A stretch of DNA of 51,807 nucleotides, taken from NCBI GenBank assembly GCA_030537195.1, contig JAUNOK010000020.1, forward strand, positions 1 to 51,807. Direction: 5' to 3'. The notes under the pieces are model-generated. The model was not told the DNA's origin and did not search any database. It worked only from the letters and a program-made list of their open reading frames with translations. Positions 18,359-26,637 of this stretch are shown here, piece after piece. Within the stretch, counting starts at the first letter, position 1. The number at the start of each line of letters is the position of its first letter. The stretch comes from Eubacteriales bacterium (GTDB lineage Bacteria > Bacillota > Clostridia > Lachnospirales > Lachnospiraceae). The position numbers and the translations under genes are program-made.

Positions 18359-18895
18359 TCACAACTCAAACTTAAGTATCTCACAATTCTTTATCTTAAA
18401 AGCCGAAAACTCCTCATTTCCCATATCTTCAAAATATGACTTCACCATTCTTGCAATCCCATTATGCGCAACCAAAAGATATGTTTTATCAGGCTGCGCC
18501 TTGATATCATCAAGCAGATTATATATACGCTGTGCAAGATGAAGCATTGTCTCACCTCCATCAAAGCTGCATATGAAGTTGCATTTGGCTTTTGCAAATT
18601 CTTCTCCATCTCTTGGTGTTGACTCATACTTACCAAAATTCTGCTCCTTAAGTCTTATCTCTTCACGGGCAGGTATTCCTGTAATCTCAGATACATGAAG
18701 TGCTGTATCTTTCGCTCTTATAAGTGGTGAATACAGAATTTCATCTATGTGTATTCCTTCTGCTAAAATCTTCTTTCCTAACTCTATTGCCTGTTCATGC
18801 CCTAAATCTGTAAGTGGTGAATCTGTTGCACCACATATCTTGTTCTCGACATTCCAGACGGTCTGGCCATGTCGGGTGAAATATACTGTTCCCAT
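18359..18895 (-). CDS. Histidine phosphatase family protein (phosphoglycerate mutase-like)
   Basis: 178-residue member of the histidine phosphatase superfamily. The phosphohistidine motif FTRHGQTVWN is at residues 6-15, LTDLGHEQA follows, the catalytic Glu is probably in the RLKEQNFGKYES region, and the second His is in LLVAHNGIARM. The size and motif pattern fit the CobC/GpmB/PhoE group of small phosphatases; the substrate cannot be decided. GGAGG lies 7 nt before the ATG. Its last codons (Glu-Leu-stop) belong to the sequence shared with the end of the AAA+ ATPase gene, because a copy of the G+C-rich element begins there. It lies between the two element copies. Confidence 0.87.
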   Translation of the reverse strand: MGTVYFTRHGQTVWNVENKICGATDSPLTDLGHEQAIELGKKILAEGIHIDEILYSPLIRAKDTALHVSEITGIPAREEIRLKEQNFGKYESTPRDGEEFAKAKCNFICSFDGGETMLHLAQRIYNLLDDIKAQPDKTYLLVAHNGIARMVKSYFEDMGNEEFSAFKIKNCEILKFEL

Positions 18896-18968
18896 TGCGG
18901 GTCCTCCTTTTCTCCTTGTTATGGTTGGTGGATGACGGACGCCATGTTAATTGGCATATTTCCTTCTG

Positions 18969-19077
18969 CAGACACGCTCTCGCTCGATGAAAAACGTAGC
19001 GGTACTAAACTCGCCCGGGGGCAGCCGCCAACGGCGGCTCCCCGCCTCGTTAAGTGCCGACGTTTTCCAACGGTCTG
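18969..19077 (+). repeat. 110-bp CAGAC/GTCTG module, element copy 2
   Basis: Equivalent of 17815-17924, one base shorter next to the central hairpin. Pairs with 19326-19436. Confidence 0.85.
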
Positions 19078-19325
19078 CTCCAGGAAATATACACAATTAA
19101 CACGGCTGGCTTTCTCCCAACCTCTTTCAATCACGAAACTAAACCAGCCCTTCGGTATCGCTTCGCTCACCGGCGATAGTGGGTCTTGGTGGGTGTGCCT
19201 TCATTCAACAACCTCCTGGTCACACACCCCCGCCGGTACCTCCAGATGAGCTTGCGATATCTGGACGGGGTGCGACATCCGGGAGGCGACAACGTGAGCG
19301 GCGGGCGGGTGGATAGTGTTGGTTT

Positions 19326-19436
19326 CAGACCGTTGGAAAACGCCTGCACTTAACGAGCTAAGGCTGTCCGCCTTCGGGCGGCTGCCTGTGGCGAGTTTAG
19401 TACAGCTGCGTTTTTCATCGAGCGGGAGCACGTCTG
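19326..19436 (-). repeat. 110-bp CAGAC/GTCTG module, inverted copy in element 2
   Basis: Equivalent of 18173-18283, with one visible substitution (GCGCGTC to GCACGTC) near its outer end. Confidence 0.85.
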
Positions 19437-19508
19437 AAAACGACACTATCTCCCGCCAGCAGCGTCCCACTGTCACAACCTCCCGTATGTCACACCTCAC
19501 CTCACACA

Positions 19509-20861
19509 TCACAACTCAATCCCCACCAGATCCTCCTTCTCCAGCATTGCCAATATATTCTTATCAACATCCTTCATCCCAACTATCCTCGTTGCCTGAT
19601 TAGATATCGCTTTTTCAAGATAGTTTCTCACATCTCTCGCATTGGCATACCCTTCCGGTTTATTAGCCACACGCTCTGCAAAGAATCTTCTCGCTTCTTC
19701 TAAGGCGTCTCTTGATAACATGTATTCCTGCTTCTTGCAGTTATTTATAAGTATCTCAACCTCTTCCTCGGCTGTGTAGTCCTCAAAGTTGATAAATTTG
19801 TTGAATCTTGAACGCAGTCCCGGGTTGGAATCCAAGAATTCTTCCATAAGTTCTGTATACCCTGCCACTATCACAACTAAGTCATCTCTGTGGTCTTCCA
19901 TTCCTTTTAATAATGTATCTACTGCTTCCTGACCGAAGTCGCCCTGTCCTTTACCATTGGTTAATGTGTAGGCTTCATCGATAAAAAGCACACCACCAAG
20001 TGCAGACTCTATTACTTCTGCGGTCTTTGCTGCAGTCTGACCGATATATCCGCACACAAGCCCTGACCTGTCTACTTCTACAAGGTGACCTTTGGAAATT
20101 GCACCTATTGCCTTATATATTCTGGCAAGCAGTCTTGCAACTGTCGTCTTTCCTGTTCCTGGATTTCCCATGAATACAAGATGCTTGTTGACGCTTGTCT
20201 GCTTCATTCCCATCTGCTCACGCATTTTCTGGACTTTAAGAAGATTAATAAGCGCATTAACATCTTCTTTAACTGCAGTAAGTCCTGTCAGTGAATTAAG
20301 CTCTGCAATAAGTTCATCGGCGTCCGGTTCTTTCTCTTCTGCTGTCTCTGCCTGTATTGCCGCACTCTTGTAATCAGGACGCAGCAGACCGTATGATTTA
20401 AGATTCTCGTCCAACATCACACAATATGATGATAAAACATTTATCTCAGCCTCAGTACTCTCGGTGTTCGCAGCCAGATATTCCTGTCCGAGCTTCCGGT
20501 AGGCTTCTGCCAGCGTACGCGCCTCTTTGTTGTCATATCGGTCGTTCTTAATCTTGTGACCGGCATTGGCAAGTATGAAATACTTAAATGTCTCCGGCAC
20601 TCTTGTGATATATCCTGCGCCAAGCATGTTGCGGTTCTTGATATCAGCCGCCATCGATGCGCTCACATCAAAACCCAGTTTCTTCTTTATAAATGCTTTC
20701 TCTTCCTCACCATATCTTCCATCTATCATCGATATGTATATAAGAAAATGCAGCAGCTCCTTCTTAAGATTGTCACGAAGCTTTGCATTTGTAGCAAGTT
20801 TCACAACACCGTTCTGCTCTATGTAATCACACATTTCATAGCATAAATTAATTGAATCCAT
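19509..20861 (-). CDS. AAA+ ATPase, CbxX/CfqX (SpoVK-like) family
   Basis: 450 residues. The N-terminal 170 residues are helical and resemble a TerB-type domain (LLHFLIYISMIDGRYGEEEK). The AAA+ module follows: Walker A GNPGTGKT (232-239), Walker B VLFIDEA (291-297), sensor 1 VVIVAGYTE, and the arginine-finger region LRSRFNKF. These are hallmarks of the CbxX/CfqX family, which includes the Rubisco activase CbbX and sporulation protein SpoVK; such proteins remodel partner proteins using ATP. The partner here is unknown. It starts 37 nt after the anion permease gene. Its last codons GAG TTG TGA are shared, base for base, with the phosphatase gene end because an element copy begins there. Confidence 0.88.
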   Translation of the reverse strand: MDSINLCYEMCDYIEQNGVVKLATNAKLRDNLKKELLHFLIYISMIDGRYGEEEKAFIKKKLGFDVSASMAADIKNRNMLGAGYITRVPETFKYFILANAGHKIKNDRYDNKEARTLAEAYRKLGQEYLAANTESTEAEINVLSSYCVMLDENLKSYGLLRPDYKSAAIQAETAEEKEPDADELIAELNSLTGLTAVKEDVNALINLLKVQKMREQMGMKQTSVNKHLVFMGNPGTGKTTVARLLARIYKAIGAISKGHLVEVDRSGLVCGYIGQTAAKTAEVIESALGGVLFIDEAYTLTNGKGQGDFGQEAVDTLLKGMEDHRDDLVVIVAGYTELMEEFLDSNPGLRSRFNKFINFEDYTAEEEVEILINNCKKQEYMLSRDALEEARRFFAERVANKPEGYANARDVRNYLEKAISNQATRIVGMKDVDKNILAMLEKEDLVGIEL

Positions 20862-20898
20862 CTTATCTCCTCTCGCATATTACTCTATCGTAAATATC

Positions 20899-22017
20899 TC
20901 ATAATAACTTCGTACACGCATACAACACTATCAGAAATATCACGTTATACACTGTAAATGTAACAAAATATTTTCCTTTACCCTCTGGCACTTCATTGAC
21001 ATACAGCTTATAAGATATAAGGCTCGCCATTGAAGCTATCAGTGTGCCAAGTCCGCCAATATTAACTCCGAGTGCAAGGTTCTTTATATTATGTGTAAAT
21101 CCTGACAGCAGAAGCGCTGCCGGAACATTGCTTATGCACTGGCTTGTAAGGATTCCAACTCCTATCTCCCTGCCATCAGCAATCCCTGATAGAAAATGTG
21201 CGACCGGCTCTATCCTTCCCATATTGCCTGTAAATATAAAGAATCCGACAAATGTCAATAACAGCGCATAGTCTGCTTTTAACAGCACATTTCTTTCTAT
21301 TACAAATGTGGTAACAAGCACCAGTGCTGTAAGTACATACCATGGAAGTACTCTTGCAACAACAAGCAATGCTACAACAAAAAGAATTGTATATAACAAC
21401 ACATTTACAGGAGGAGTTTTCTGTCCTGAATTATCGCCAGTATCTTTCATGCTCACATCAGCATTTTTATCCTTTAAAAGCAGTATTGAAATAATCAACA
21501 GGACTGCAGAAACAACCGTATACGGCAGAAGCCACATTATAAACTGCCCTGCTCCCACTCCCGCAAGTCCGTAAAGATACAGATTCTGCGGATTGCCAAT
21601 CGGTGTAAGCATACTTCCAAGATTCGCAGCTATCGTCTGTAACACAACAACCGGTATCATAAGTTCCTGCCTGCCGCACTGCTTAAGCATCATTATCGCA
21701 AACGGCACAAATGTTATGAGTGAAACATCATTGGTAATCAACATGCTGCTAAAGAAACACAGTGCAACAAGTACGCTGACAAGCTGCCACATTTTACGGG
21801 TTCTGATAAGAAGCGCATGTCCGATTTTTTCAAAGATGCCGTTGTTCATATAACCCTTTGTTATTATCATCAGACTCCACAGTATTCCAAGTGAACGCCA
21901 GTCAATATAACCTGCATATCCTTTATCCGGTCTTACTAAAAATGCTGAAGCAATTGCAAGTACCCAGCTTACCGTCAGCACTATATCCTTCTTTAAATAA
22001 TATATAACTCTGTTCAT
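20899..22017 (-). CDS. Anion permease, ArsB/CitMHS (ion transporter) superfamily
   Basis: 372 residues with about ten membrane helices. The re-entrant substrate motif ANLGSMLTPIGNPQNLYLY at about 130-148 is the signature of the ArsB/NhaD/CitMHS group; SNVPAALLLSGFT in the second half is the matching repeat. The family moves arsenite, citrate-metal or other anions, or exchanges Na+ and H+. No arsR or arsA lies nearby, so arsenite export is not supported. It probably forms an operon with the AAA+ ATPase gene 37 nt downstream. Confidence 0.82.
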   Translation of the reverse strand: MNRVIYYLKKDIVLTVSWVLAIASAFLVRPDKGYAGYIDWRSLGILWSLMIITKGYMNNGIFEKIGHALLIRTRKMWQLVSVLVALCFFSSMLITNDVSLITFVPFAIMMLKQCGRQELMIPVVVLQTIAANLGSMLTPIGNPQNLYLYGLAGVGAGQFIMWLLPYTVVSAVLLIISILLLKDKNADVSMKDTGDNSGQKTPPVNVLLYTILFVVALLVVARVLPWYVLTALVLVTTFVIERNVLLKADYALLLTFVGFFIFTGNMGRIEPVAHFLSGIADGREIGVGILTSQCISNVPAALLLSGFTHNIKNLALGVNIGGLGTLIASMASLISYKLYVNEVPEGKGKYFVTFTVYNVIFLIVLYACTKLL

Positions 22018-22087
22018 ATCTGTCTGCTTTCTTATGTAATAATCACAGTTTATTTTACAATAAATCTCTTATTCTTTACAGTATTAG

Positions 22088-22116
22088 TTGTCAAATATAT
22101 TTTATAAGTTTATAAT
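22088..22116 (+). promoter_or_regulatory. Sigma-A promoter of sstT
   Basis: TTGTCA (22088-22093), 17-nt spacer, perfect TATAAT (22111-22116). The sstT ATG is 33 nt downstream with AGGAGA before it. Confidence 0.8.
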
Positions 22117-22149
22117 GGAAAAAGTTTTGCATAGGAGATACTATAAGAT

Positions 22150-23373
22150 ATGAAAAAATTATTAGACAAATGGATTAGTATTAGCCTCATTAAGAGAATT
22201 ATTGGAGGACTTGCACTTGGTATCATACTTGGTCTGCTCGTTCCTAAAGCAACTGGTATTTCTCTTTTTGGAAGTGTTTTCGTTGGTGCATTGAAGGCTA
22301 TTGCGCCACTTCTGGTTTTCGTGCTTGTCATAAGTTCTTTATGTCATTCAGGAAAAAGTCATGGCGGTGTTATTAAAACCGTAATTATTCTGTACATGTT
22401 CAGTACGGTTCTTGCTTCTGTAATCGCTGTATTCACAAGCAAATTATTCCCTGTTACACTCACTCTTGCAGAAGGTGCTCAGGAAATGTCATCACCCGGA
22501 AGTATCGGTGATGTATTTAACTCTTTATTAATGAATATTGTTGAGAATCCTATTACTTCTCTTACTAAAGCTAATTATGTAGGTATTCTTGCATGGGCTG
22601 TTGTTATCGGTATTGCATGTAGACATGCAAAGGAATCTACTAAAGATATGCTTGTAGATATCTCTAATGGTCTTTCCAAGGTTGTTACATGGATTATTAA
22701 TTTTGCTCCATTTGGTATTATGGGACTTGTATTTGATACTGTATCAAACAATGGTATGTCAGTATTTAAGGAATATGGAAAGCTTCTTATGCTTCTTGTT
22801 GGTACTATGCTTTTTATTTATTTCGTTACCAACCCTATTCTTGTTTTCTGGTGTACACACAAGAATCCATATCCACTTATATTCAGATGTTTAAAGAAGA
22901 GTGCGCTCACTGCATTCTTCACAAGAAGCTCTGCTGCCAACATTCCTATTAATATGAAAGAATGTGAGGATATTGGACTTGACAGAGATACTTACTCTGT
23001 TACTATTCCGCTCGGCGCAACTATCAATATGGACGGTGCGGCAATAACTATTACGGTTATGACACTTGCCGCAGCTAATACTTTAGGTATTACTGTTGAT
23101 ATTCCAAGTGCAATTCTTTTAAGTATTCTTGCAGCGCTTTCTGCATGTGGTGCTTCTGGTGTTGCCGGTGGTTCACTCCTGCTTATACCTATGGCATGCT
23201 CATTATTCGGTATTCCTAATGATGTTGCCATGCAGGTTGTCGGAATCGGCTTCATCATCGGTGTTATTCAGGATTCTGTTGAGACTGCACTTAACTCATC
23301 ATCTGACCTGTTACTTTCTGCTTCTGCTGAATTCAGACAGTGGAGAAAAGAAGGCCGCGAGATTACATATTAA
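22150..23373 (+). CDS. sstT: Serine/threonine:sodium symporter SstT
   Basis: Imports serine and threonine with Na+ in the cytoplasmic membrane. 407 residues, as expected for SstT of the dicarboxylate/amino acid:cation symporter family. The N-terminus (SLIKRIIGGLALGIILGL), the serine-rich hairpin TRSSAANIPINM, the transport motif ATINMDGAAIT and GVIQDSVETALNSSSD are characteristic. It has its own promoter and a strong terminator, so it is a single-gene unit. Codons are richer in T than those of the neighbours, as often seen in highly expressed genes of such genomes. Confidence 0.95.
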   Translation: MKKLLDKWISISLIKRIIGGLALGIILGLLVPKATGISLFGSVFVGALKAIAPLLVFVLVISSLCHSGKSHGGVIKTVIILYMFSTVLASVIAVFTSKLFPVTLTLAEGAQEMSSPGSIGDVFNSLLMNIVENPITSLTKANYVGILAWAVVIGIACRHAKESTKDMLVDISNGLSKVVTWIINFAPFGIMGLVFDTVSNNGMSVFKEYGKLLMLLVGTMLFIYFVTNPILVFWCTHKNPYPLIFRCLKKSALTAFFTRSSAANIPINMKECEDIGLDRDTYSVTIPLGATINMDGAAITITVMTLAAANTLGITVDIPSAILLSILAALSACGASGVAGGSLLLIPMACSLFGIPNDVAMQVVGIGFIIGVIQDSVETALNSSSDLLLSASAEFRQWRKEGREITY

Positions 23374-23385
23374 TATGACTAATGC

Positions 23386-23431
23386 AAAAATGTCTGGCAT
23401 GCTGCACTACTGTGGCATACCAGACATTTTT
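23386..23431 (+). terminator. Bidirectional terminator after sstT
   Basis: AAAAATGTCTGG pairs with CCAGACATTTTT, with further pairing inside. A runs on the left and T runs on the right serve both sstT and the convergent small membrane protein gene. Confidence 0.88.
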
Positions 23432-23448
23432 AATTATTATTGGTTTCT

Positions 23449-23796
23449 TTATCTATTCTTAATCATGCTTACAACTGCTAAAACAGCATTTATAAGGCAC
23501 CATACTGACCAGATTACGAGGTCACTGTAATTGCCATATCCTGCTAATCCGAATACAGCAGCAAGTCCGAAAAGTACAATCAGCGCTATATCGTGTCCCT
23601 TGCCTGTCTTATTTCTTGTTGCTATCGAAACGATTCCGCCTGCAAGCATAAGTATTCCGACTATTACGCCAACGCTTCCTGATATGCCGCCATTATCCTC
23701 AAGTGCATTAACTACTCCTGCGGCGCATGACTGAAACATAACTACTACAAATAATATAATTGATAATATTCCTGATACTAATTTCCAAACTCTCAT
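23449..23796 (-). CDS. Small integral membrane protein
   Basis: 115 residues with three or four helices (7-29, 38-58, 68-85, 92-110). The pattern KLVSGILSIILFVVVMFQSC followed by a short polar loop and a second helix ending in IVSIATRN is one I recognise from many Firmicutes hypothetical membrane proteins, often paired with a DUF4352-type exported protein as here. No function is known. It starts 12 nt after the DUF4352-like gene, so it is co-transcribed. Confidence 0.72.
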   Translation of the reverse strand: MRVWKLVSGILSIILFVVVMFQSCAAGVVNALEDNGGISGSVGVIVGILMLAGGIVSIATRNKTGKGHDIALIVLFGLAAVFGLAGYGNYSDLVIWSVWCLINAVLAVVSMIKNR

Positions 23797-23808
23797 CTTC
23801 TATTCCTC

Positions 23809-24342
23809 CTACTGAAGCTTTATTATTACTTTTTCGCTTGACCATATATTGGCTGTGTATTCCAGCTCGATAGACTCTGCATCAACCGGAACTTCAAATA
23901 TTACGCTGAAGCTCACCTGTCTGCCTGATGAAATGTTGTCGGCGACAAAATCCGTTGCTGACATCATATATTTCTGCTCACAATTAACGTTGTCAGCATA
24001 GCAGTCAAAATCGTATATACTTACATATATATCCCTGTCGCCTGTATTCTCAAATGTGACATCTGCTTTGACATATTTCATGCCGTCTGATGGTGTGTAC
24101 CAGCCATATGGATTATCATAATCTGTATAATCCGTATCAGCGTCTGTCACTGTGCATCTGAGATTCTTCTTCTCAAAGCTTCCTCCGACCATAACAACAT
24201 TGTCGCTTCCTGTGCCTGTCTTGTCCGAAGCACCACTTGCATTACTGTTGTCCACGCTTGTGTCAGAGCCGCTTCCCATTGCCATTGCAGCAAATACTAT
24301 CAGACACAACAGTACCCCTATGTACTTCCTGATTCTTTTCAT
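23809..24342 (-). CDS. Exported protein with DUF4352-like (telokin-like) domain
   Basis: 177 residues. A signal peptide or membrane anchor (residues 1-24, no lipobox Cys) and a Ser/Gly/Asp-rich linker precede one beta-sandwich domain from about residue 52. The sequence KYVKADVTFENTGDRDIYVS, the later aromatic and acidic strand, and SSGRQVSFSVIFEVP are typical of DUF4352/telokin-like domains in Gram-positive exported proteins. GGAGG lies before the ATG, inside the preceding gene. Function unknown. Confidence 0.72.
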   Translation of the reverse strand: MKRIRKYIGVLLCLIVFAAMAMGSGSDTSVDNSNASGASDKTGTGSDNVVMVGGSFEKKNLRCTVTDADTDYTDYDNPYGWYTPSDGMKYVKADVTFENTGDRDIYVSIYDFDCYADNVNCEQKYMMSATDFVADNISSGRQVSFSVIFEVPVDAESIELEYTANIWSSEKVIIKLQ

Positions 24343-24754
24343 ATGATTTCCTCCTCATATCATGTCTTTTTATAATAAAAACAGCCATCAGTTCTGCAAT
24401 TATCTCCACAATAATATCCATCACATCAAATGTCCCCTTTACATATCCGGTAATCTGAAGGACTTCCATAATTGTTGAAAACATGCCTGCTATCACAAAC
24501 ATTTTCCATACATCAGCTGTTTTATTACCTGTAACCAGCATTAATGAAAACACCAGCGCGTACGCCCACAGCATATCTGGCACATAACTACGCAGATTTA
24601 TTACAAATGTGTTCTCCATTCCAACATGCAGACTGACTCCAAGCAGCCTGTCAATATTCTTTACAAATATGACCTGCGGTGAAGTCACATAGTACAGCAG
24701 GCTGCCTGCCAGTATTGGAATGGAAATATTTGCATATATAAACATCTTTTTCAT
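24263..24754 (-). CDS. VanZ-like membrane protein
   Basis: 163 residues with four helices and the VanZ-type motif VLQITGYVKGTFDVMDII at about residues 98-115, which precedes the last helix. VanZ-like proteins are poorly understood; the founding member gives low-level teicoplanin resistance. The last 35 residues (after IIKRHDMRR) are hydrophilic and overlap the start of the next gene by 80 nt in another frame. That is unusual and suggests that the original stop was lost and the frame extended. The neighbours encode exported and membrane proteins. Confidence 0.65.
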   Translation of the reverse strand: MKKMFIYANISIPILAGSLLYYVTSPQVIFVKNIDRLLGVSLHVGMENTFVINLRSYVPDMLWAYALVFSLMLVTGNKTADVWKMFVIAGMFSTIMEVLQITGYVKGTFDVMDIIVEIIAELMAVFIIKRHDMRRKSYEKNQEVHRGTVVSDSICCNGNGKRL

Positions 24755-24803
24755 ATAAGGGATGTTATCACAATGAAGCTTTCAAACTGTGTGCTGACAG
24801 CAC

Positions 24804-24847
24804 AAAAAACAGGACATATATTGAGTAGTCTTCTCAATATATGTCCT
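24804..24847 (-). terminator. Rho-independent terminator of the Ser/Thr kinase gene
   Basis: Perfect 15-bp stem (AGGACATATATTGAG and its complement) with TTTTTT following on the minus strand. Confidence 0.9.
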
Positions 24848-24869
24848 GTCCTGTTATTCATTATTATTA

Positions 24870-26087
24870 TTAATATTGAACAATTACCATAATTATTGCC
24901 AAAAACATTACAAGCATAAAAAAAATTACAAATGCATACATAAATGTCAAAATAGTACTAATTACATTTGCCCTTTTCATCCCTGGGAGTTTGCGTCTGA
25001 CATCAAGATAATTACCAAACCAAAGAGTAAGTCCAAACATGATAATAAAAGCTGCTATCTTATATATAATAAGTTCACCACCTGTCACAGGTGTTCCCGT
25101 TTTGCTATCTGAAACCGTGAACCCGCATGTTATCATAACTATTACTGCGTACCATATTAATGCGGCTATGCAACTAACTATATTAAGACTTCTGAAACCT
25201 GGTAAAAGATACTTTCGCCACGAACTATTAATATTTCTTTTATTCATCTGAGATTTTCTATTCCAATTAACAAGTACATACTTAATATTCTTACATATCC
25301 GCACAAACGAAACCGTATTATCCTCGCCAAACGCTGTCCTGTCGTTCTTATTATCCTGTGCATATGAATTGTAATTAACCATATCAAGCACGCCGCGAAG
25401 CTCTGCCGCCGACTGATATCTGTCCTTGGCGTCTACCATAAGGCATTTCTTAAGAATATCTGAGAATCTGCACTCAGCAATTCCTGCTCCCGGTTTGTCA
25501 CCTGTCATAATATAATTAATTGTTGCTCCCAGACCATATATATCTGTACGCTCATCAGACTGACCGAATCCAAACTGCTCAGGTGCAGCAAAATACACTG
25601 TTCCCAACATTCTGGTATCCTCATTCTTATCTGCATTAACATGTCTTGCCGCATTAAAATCTATAAGATTCACATGTCCGTTTTTTTCAATAATTATATT
25701 AGATGGTTTGATGTCTCTGTGGACAATTGCCGGTTCTAAATTATGCAGCCTCACAAGTATGTCTGCAAGCTGAACTGCAATATTATATGCCTGTTCCTCA
25801 TTAATCAGCCCGTGTTCATCTAATACCTGCTTAAGGCTCCTGCCCTGCACATACTCCTCAACTACTATTAGCTTTCCATCATCAGCAATACATTCCTTTA
25901 CTCCAGGAACACCCCCAATTCTTACAGAGGCAAGCTGCTCATATACATCAAGCGAATATATATCAAGTATCTTCTTAACGCAAAGCTCACTGTTTCTTAT
26001 ATCCTGAACCAGTACTATATTCTGTTTTCCATCAAGTACTGTCAGTTCCCTGTAGAATGACAGCCTGCTCTCCTCTTGTAAAGTCAT
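24870..26087 (-). CDS. Membrane-bound Ser/Thr protein kinase
   Basis: 405 residues: a kinase domain (1-235) followed by a polar linker and three C-terminal helices (about 305-330, 345-365, 378-403). Catalytic loop HRDIKPSN is at 123-130 and the activation segment GTVYFAAPE at 162-170. The metal motif is DFN (143-145) rather than DFG, and the glycine-rich loop is not recognisable, although Lys38/39 could be the ATP-anchoring lysine. LIDFNAAR is common in related clostridial kinases, so activity is likely retained. There is no PASTA sensor domain, so it is not PknB/PrkC. AAGGA lies before the ATG. It is divergent from an HTH gene with an inverted repeat over its -10. Confidence 0.87.
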   Translation of the reverse strand: MTLQEESRLSFYRELTVLDGKQNIVLVQDIRNSELCVKKILDIYSLDVYEQLASVRIGGVPGVKECIADDGKLIVVEEYVQGRSLKQVLDEHGLINEEQAYNIAVQLADILVRLHNLEPAIVHRDIKPSNIIIEKNGHVNLIDFNAARHVNADKNEDTRMLGTVYFAAPEQFGFGQSDERTDIYGLGATINYIMTGDKPGAGIAECRFSDILKKCLMVDAKDRYQSAAELRGVLDMVNYNSYAQDNKNDRTAFGEDNTVSFVRICKNIKYVLVNWNRKSQMNKRNINSSWRKYLLPGFRSLNIVSCIAALIWYAVIVMITCGFTVSDSKTGTPVTGGELIIYKIAAFIIMFGLTLWFGNYLDVRRKLPGMKRANVISTILTFMYAFVIFFMLVMFLAIIMVIVQY

Positions 26088-26108
26088 ATTTTCATCCTTA
26101 TTGTAATT

Positions 26109-26130
26109 TAGTGTTTATTATTATACACTA
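26109..26130. promoter_or_regulatory. Inverted repeat TAGTGT-N10-ACACTA in the divergent promoter region
   Basis: Perfect 6-bp arms spaced by 10 nt. The minus-strand -10 candidate of the kinase gene (TATAAT, 26125-26120) lies in the spacer. A candidate operator for the adjacent helix-turn-helix protein. Confidence 0.5.
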
Positions 26131-26175
26131 TATCAATAGAAAATGTGTACCCTATTGTGAAAGGCGGAATTAATA

Positions 26176-26637
26176 ATGAACGAAAAACCGACTTATGAAC
26201 TTGATAAAATCTTAAGTTCAGTTGAGCCTGAACATTTTAACAGATACCGTAATGAAGAAAACACTGACTCACAGATGACTATCAGCGAATTCTTCAACAG
26301 CTATATAGGACATAATGGACTTGAATTAAGCAATGTTATAAAACACAGTGATATTCCATCCGGTTACGCATATGGAATTCTTAATGGAAATCGCGCTAAT
26401 CCAAGCCGTGACAGAATGATTGCTCTCTGCATAGCATGTCATATGAATCTTACAGATACTAACCGGGCTCTCAAGATTGCCGGTTTAAGCCCTCTGTATT
26501 CCAAAGTCAGCCGCGATGCTGCAATTATAATAATGATTAACCAGGGGGAATCTGACATTCATGTTATTAATGAATTCTTATATACTCACAAGCTCGATAT
26601 TCTTTCTACATCTAACAACAAGGAGGCTTTACAATGA
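26176..26637 (+). CDS. Helix-turn-helix (XRE-like) protein next to a Ser/Thr kinase
   Basis: 153 residues. The central part (about 36-105) fits a Cro/CI-type helix-turn-helix: SEFFNSYIGHNGLELSNVIK, then IPSGYAYGILNGNRANPSRD (the recognition helix region), then ALCIACHMNLTDTNRALKIAG. No ligand domain is visible; the C-terminal 40 residues are helical. Related Lachnospiraceae proteins occur next to kinases with C-terminal helices, as I recall. RBS AAGGCGG. Its stop overlaps the amidohydrolase start as ATGA, so the two are translationally coupled. Confidence 0.75.
   Translation: MNEKPTYELDKILSSVEPEHFNRYRNEENTDSQMTISEFFNSYIGHNGLELSNVIKHSDIPSGYAYGILNGNRANPSRDRMIALCIACHMNLTDTNRALKIAGLSPLYSKVSRDAAIIIMINQGESDIHVINEFLYTHKLDILSTSNNKEALQ

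Larger units (their letters stand above)
17780..18369 (-). repeat. G+C-rich structured element, copy 1 (about 590 bp)
   Basis: Nearly identical to the element at 18934-19519, in the same orientation. The sequence is clearly richer in G+C than its surroundings. It contains two oppositely oriented copies of a 110-bp module bounded by CAGAC and GTCTG: 17815-17924 and 18173-18283. Each module is flanked by its own pairing arms (17789-17809 with 17930-17951; about 18147-18171 with the bases just after 18283). Between the modules are further hairpins (GGCTGG/CCAGCC, GGGTGTG/CACACCC, CCAGAT/ATCTGG). The minus-strand left end lies inside the last codons of the phosphatase gene, so I give it minus orientation. 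Open frames inside it are not coding-like, apart from one 21-codon frame with a good RBS (17986-18051). It could be a non-autonomous mobile element or a large structured RNA. Confidence 0.9.
18934..19519 (-). repeat. G+C-rich structured element, copy 2 (about 590 bp)
   Basis: Second copy, about 98% identical to 17780-18369 by eye: a few substitutions (for example G/A near the left end, GCGCGTC/GCACGTC near the right), one single-base indel near 19042, and a short variable stretch near the right end. It fills nearly the whole gap between the AAA+ ATPase and phosphatase genes. Modules lie at 18969-19077 and 19326-19436 in opposite orientation. The 21-codon frame is conserved at 19139-19204. Such high identity between copies means recent duplication, transposition or gene conversion. 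Confidence 0.9.

Noticed and set aside
17780-19519. Group II intron or HEARO-type element
   Set aside because: No domain V-like hairpin with the AGC triad and no recognisable 5' GTGYG/3' AY arrangement at the ends. No maturase, HNH or RuvC-like gene is linked.
17780-19519. CRISPR array
   Set aside because: Two long repeats with internal inverted modules; no short regularly spaced repeats and no cas genes.
20899-22017. Arsenic resistance gene
   Set aside because: ArsB-like fold only; no arsR, arsC or arsA nearby, so the specific function is not claimed.
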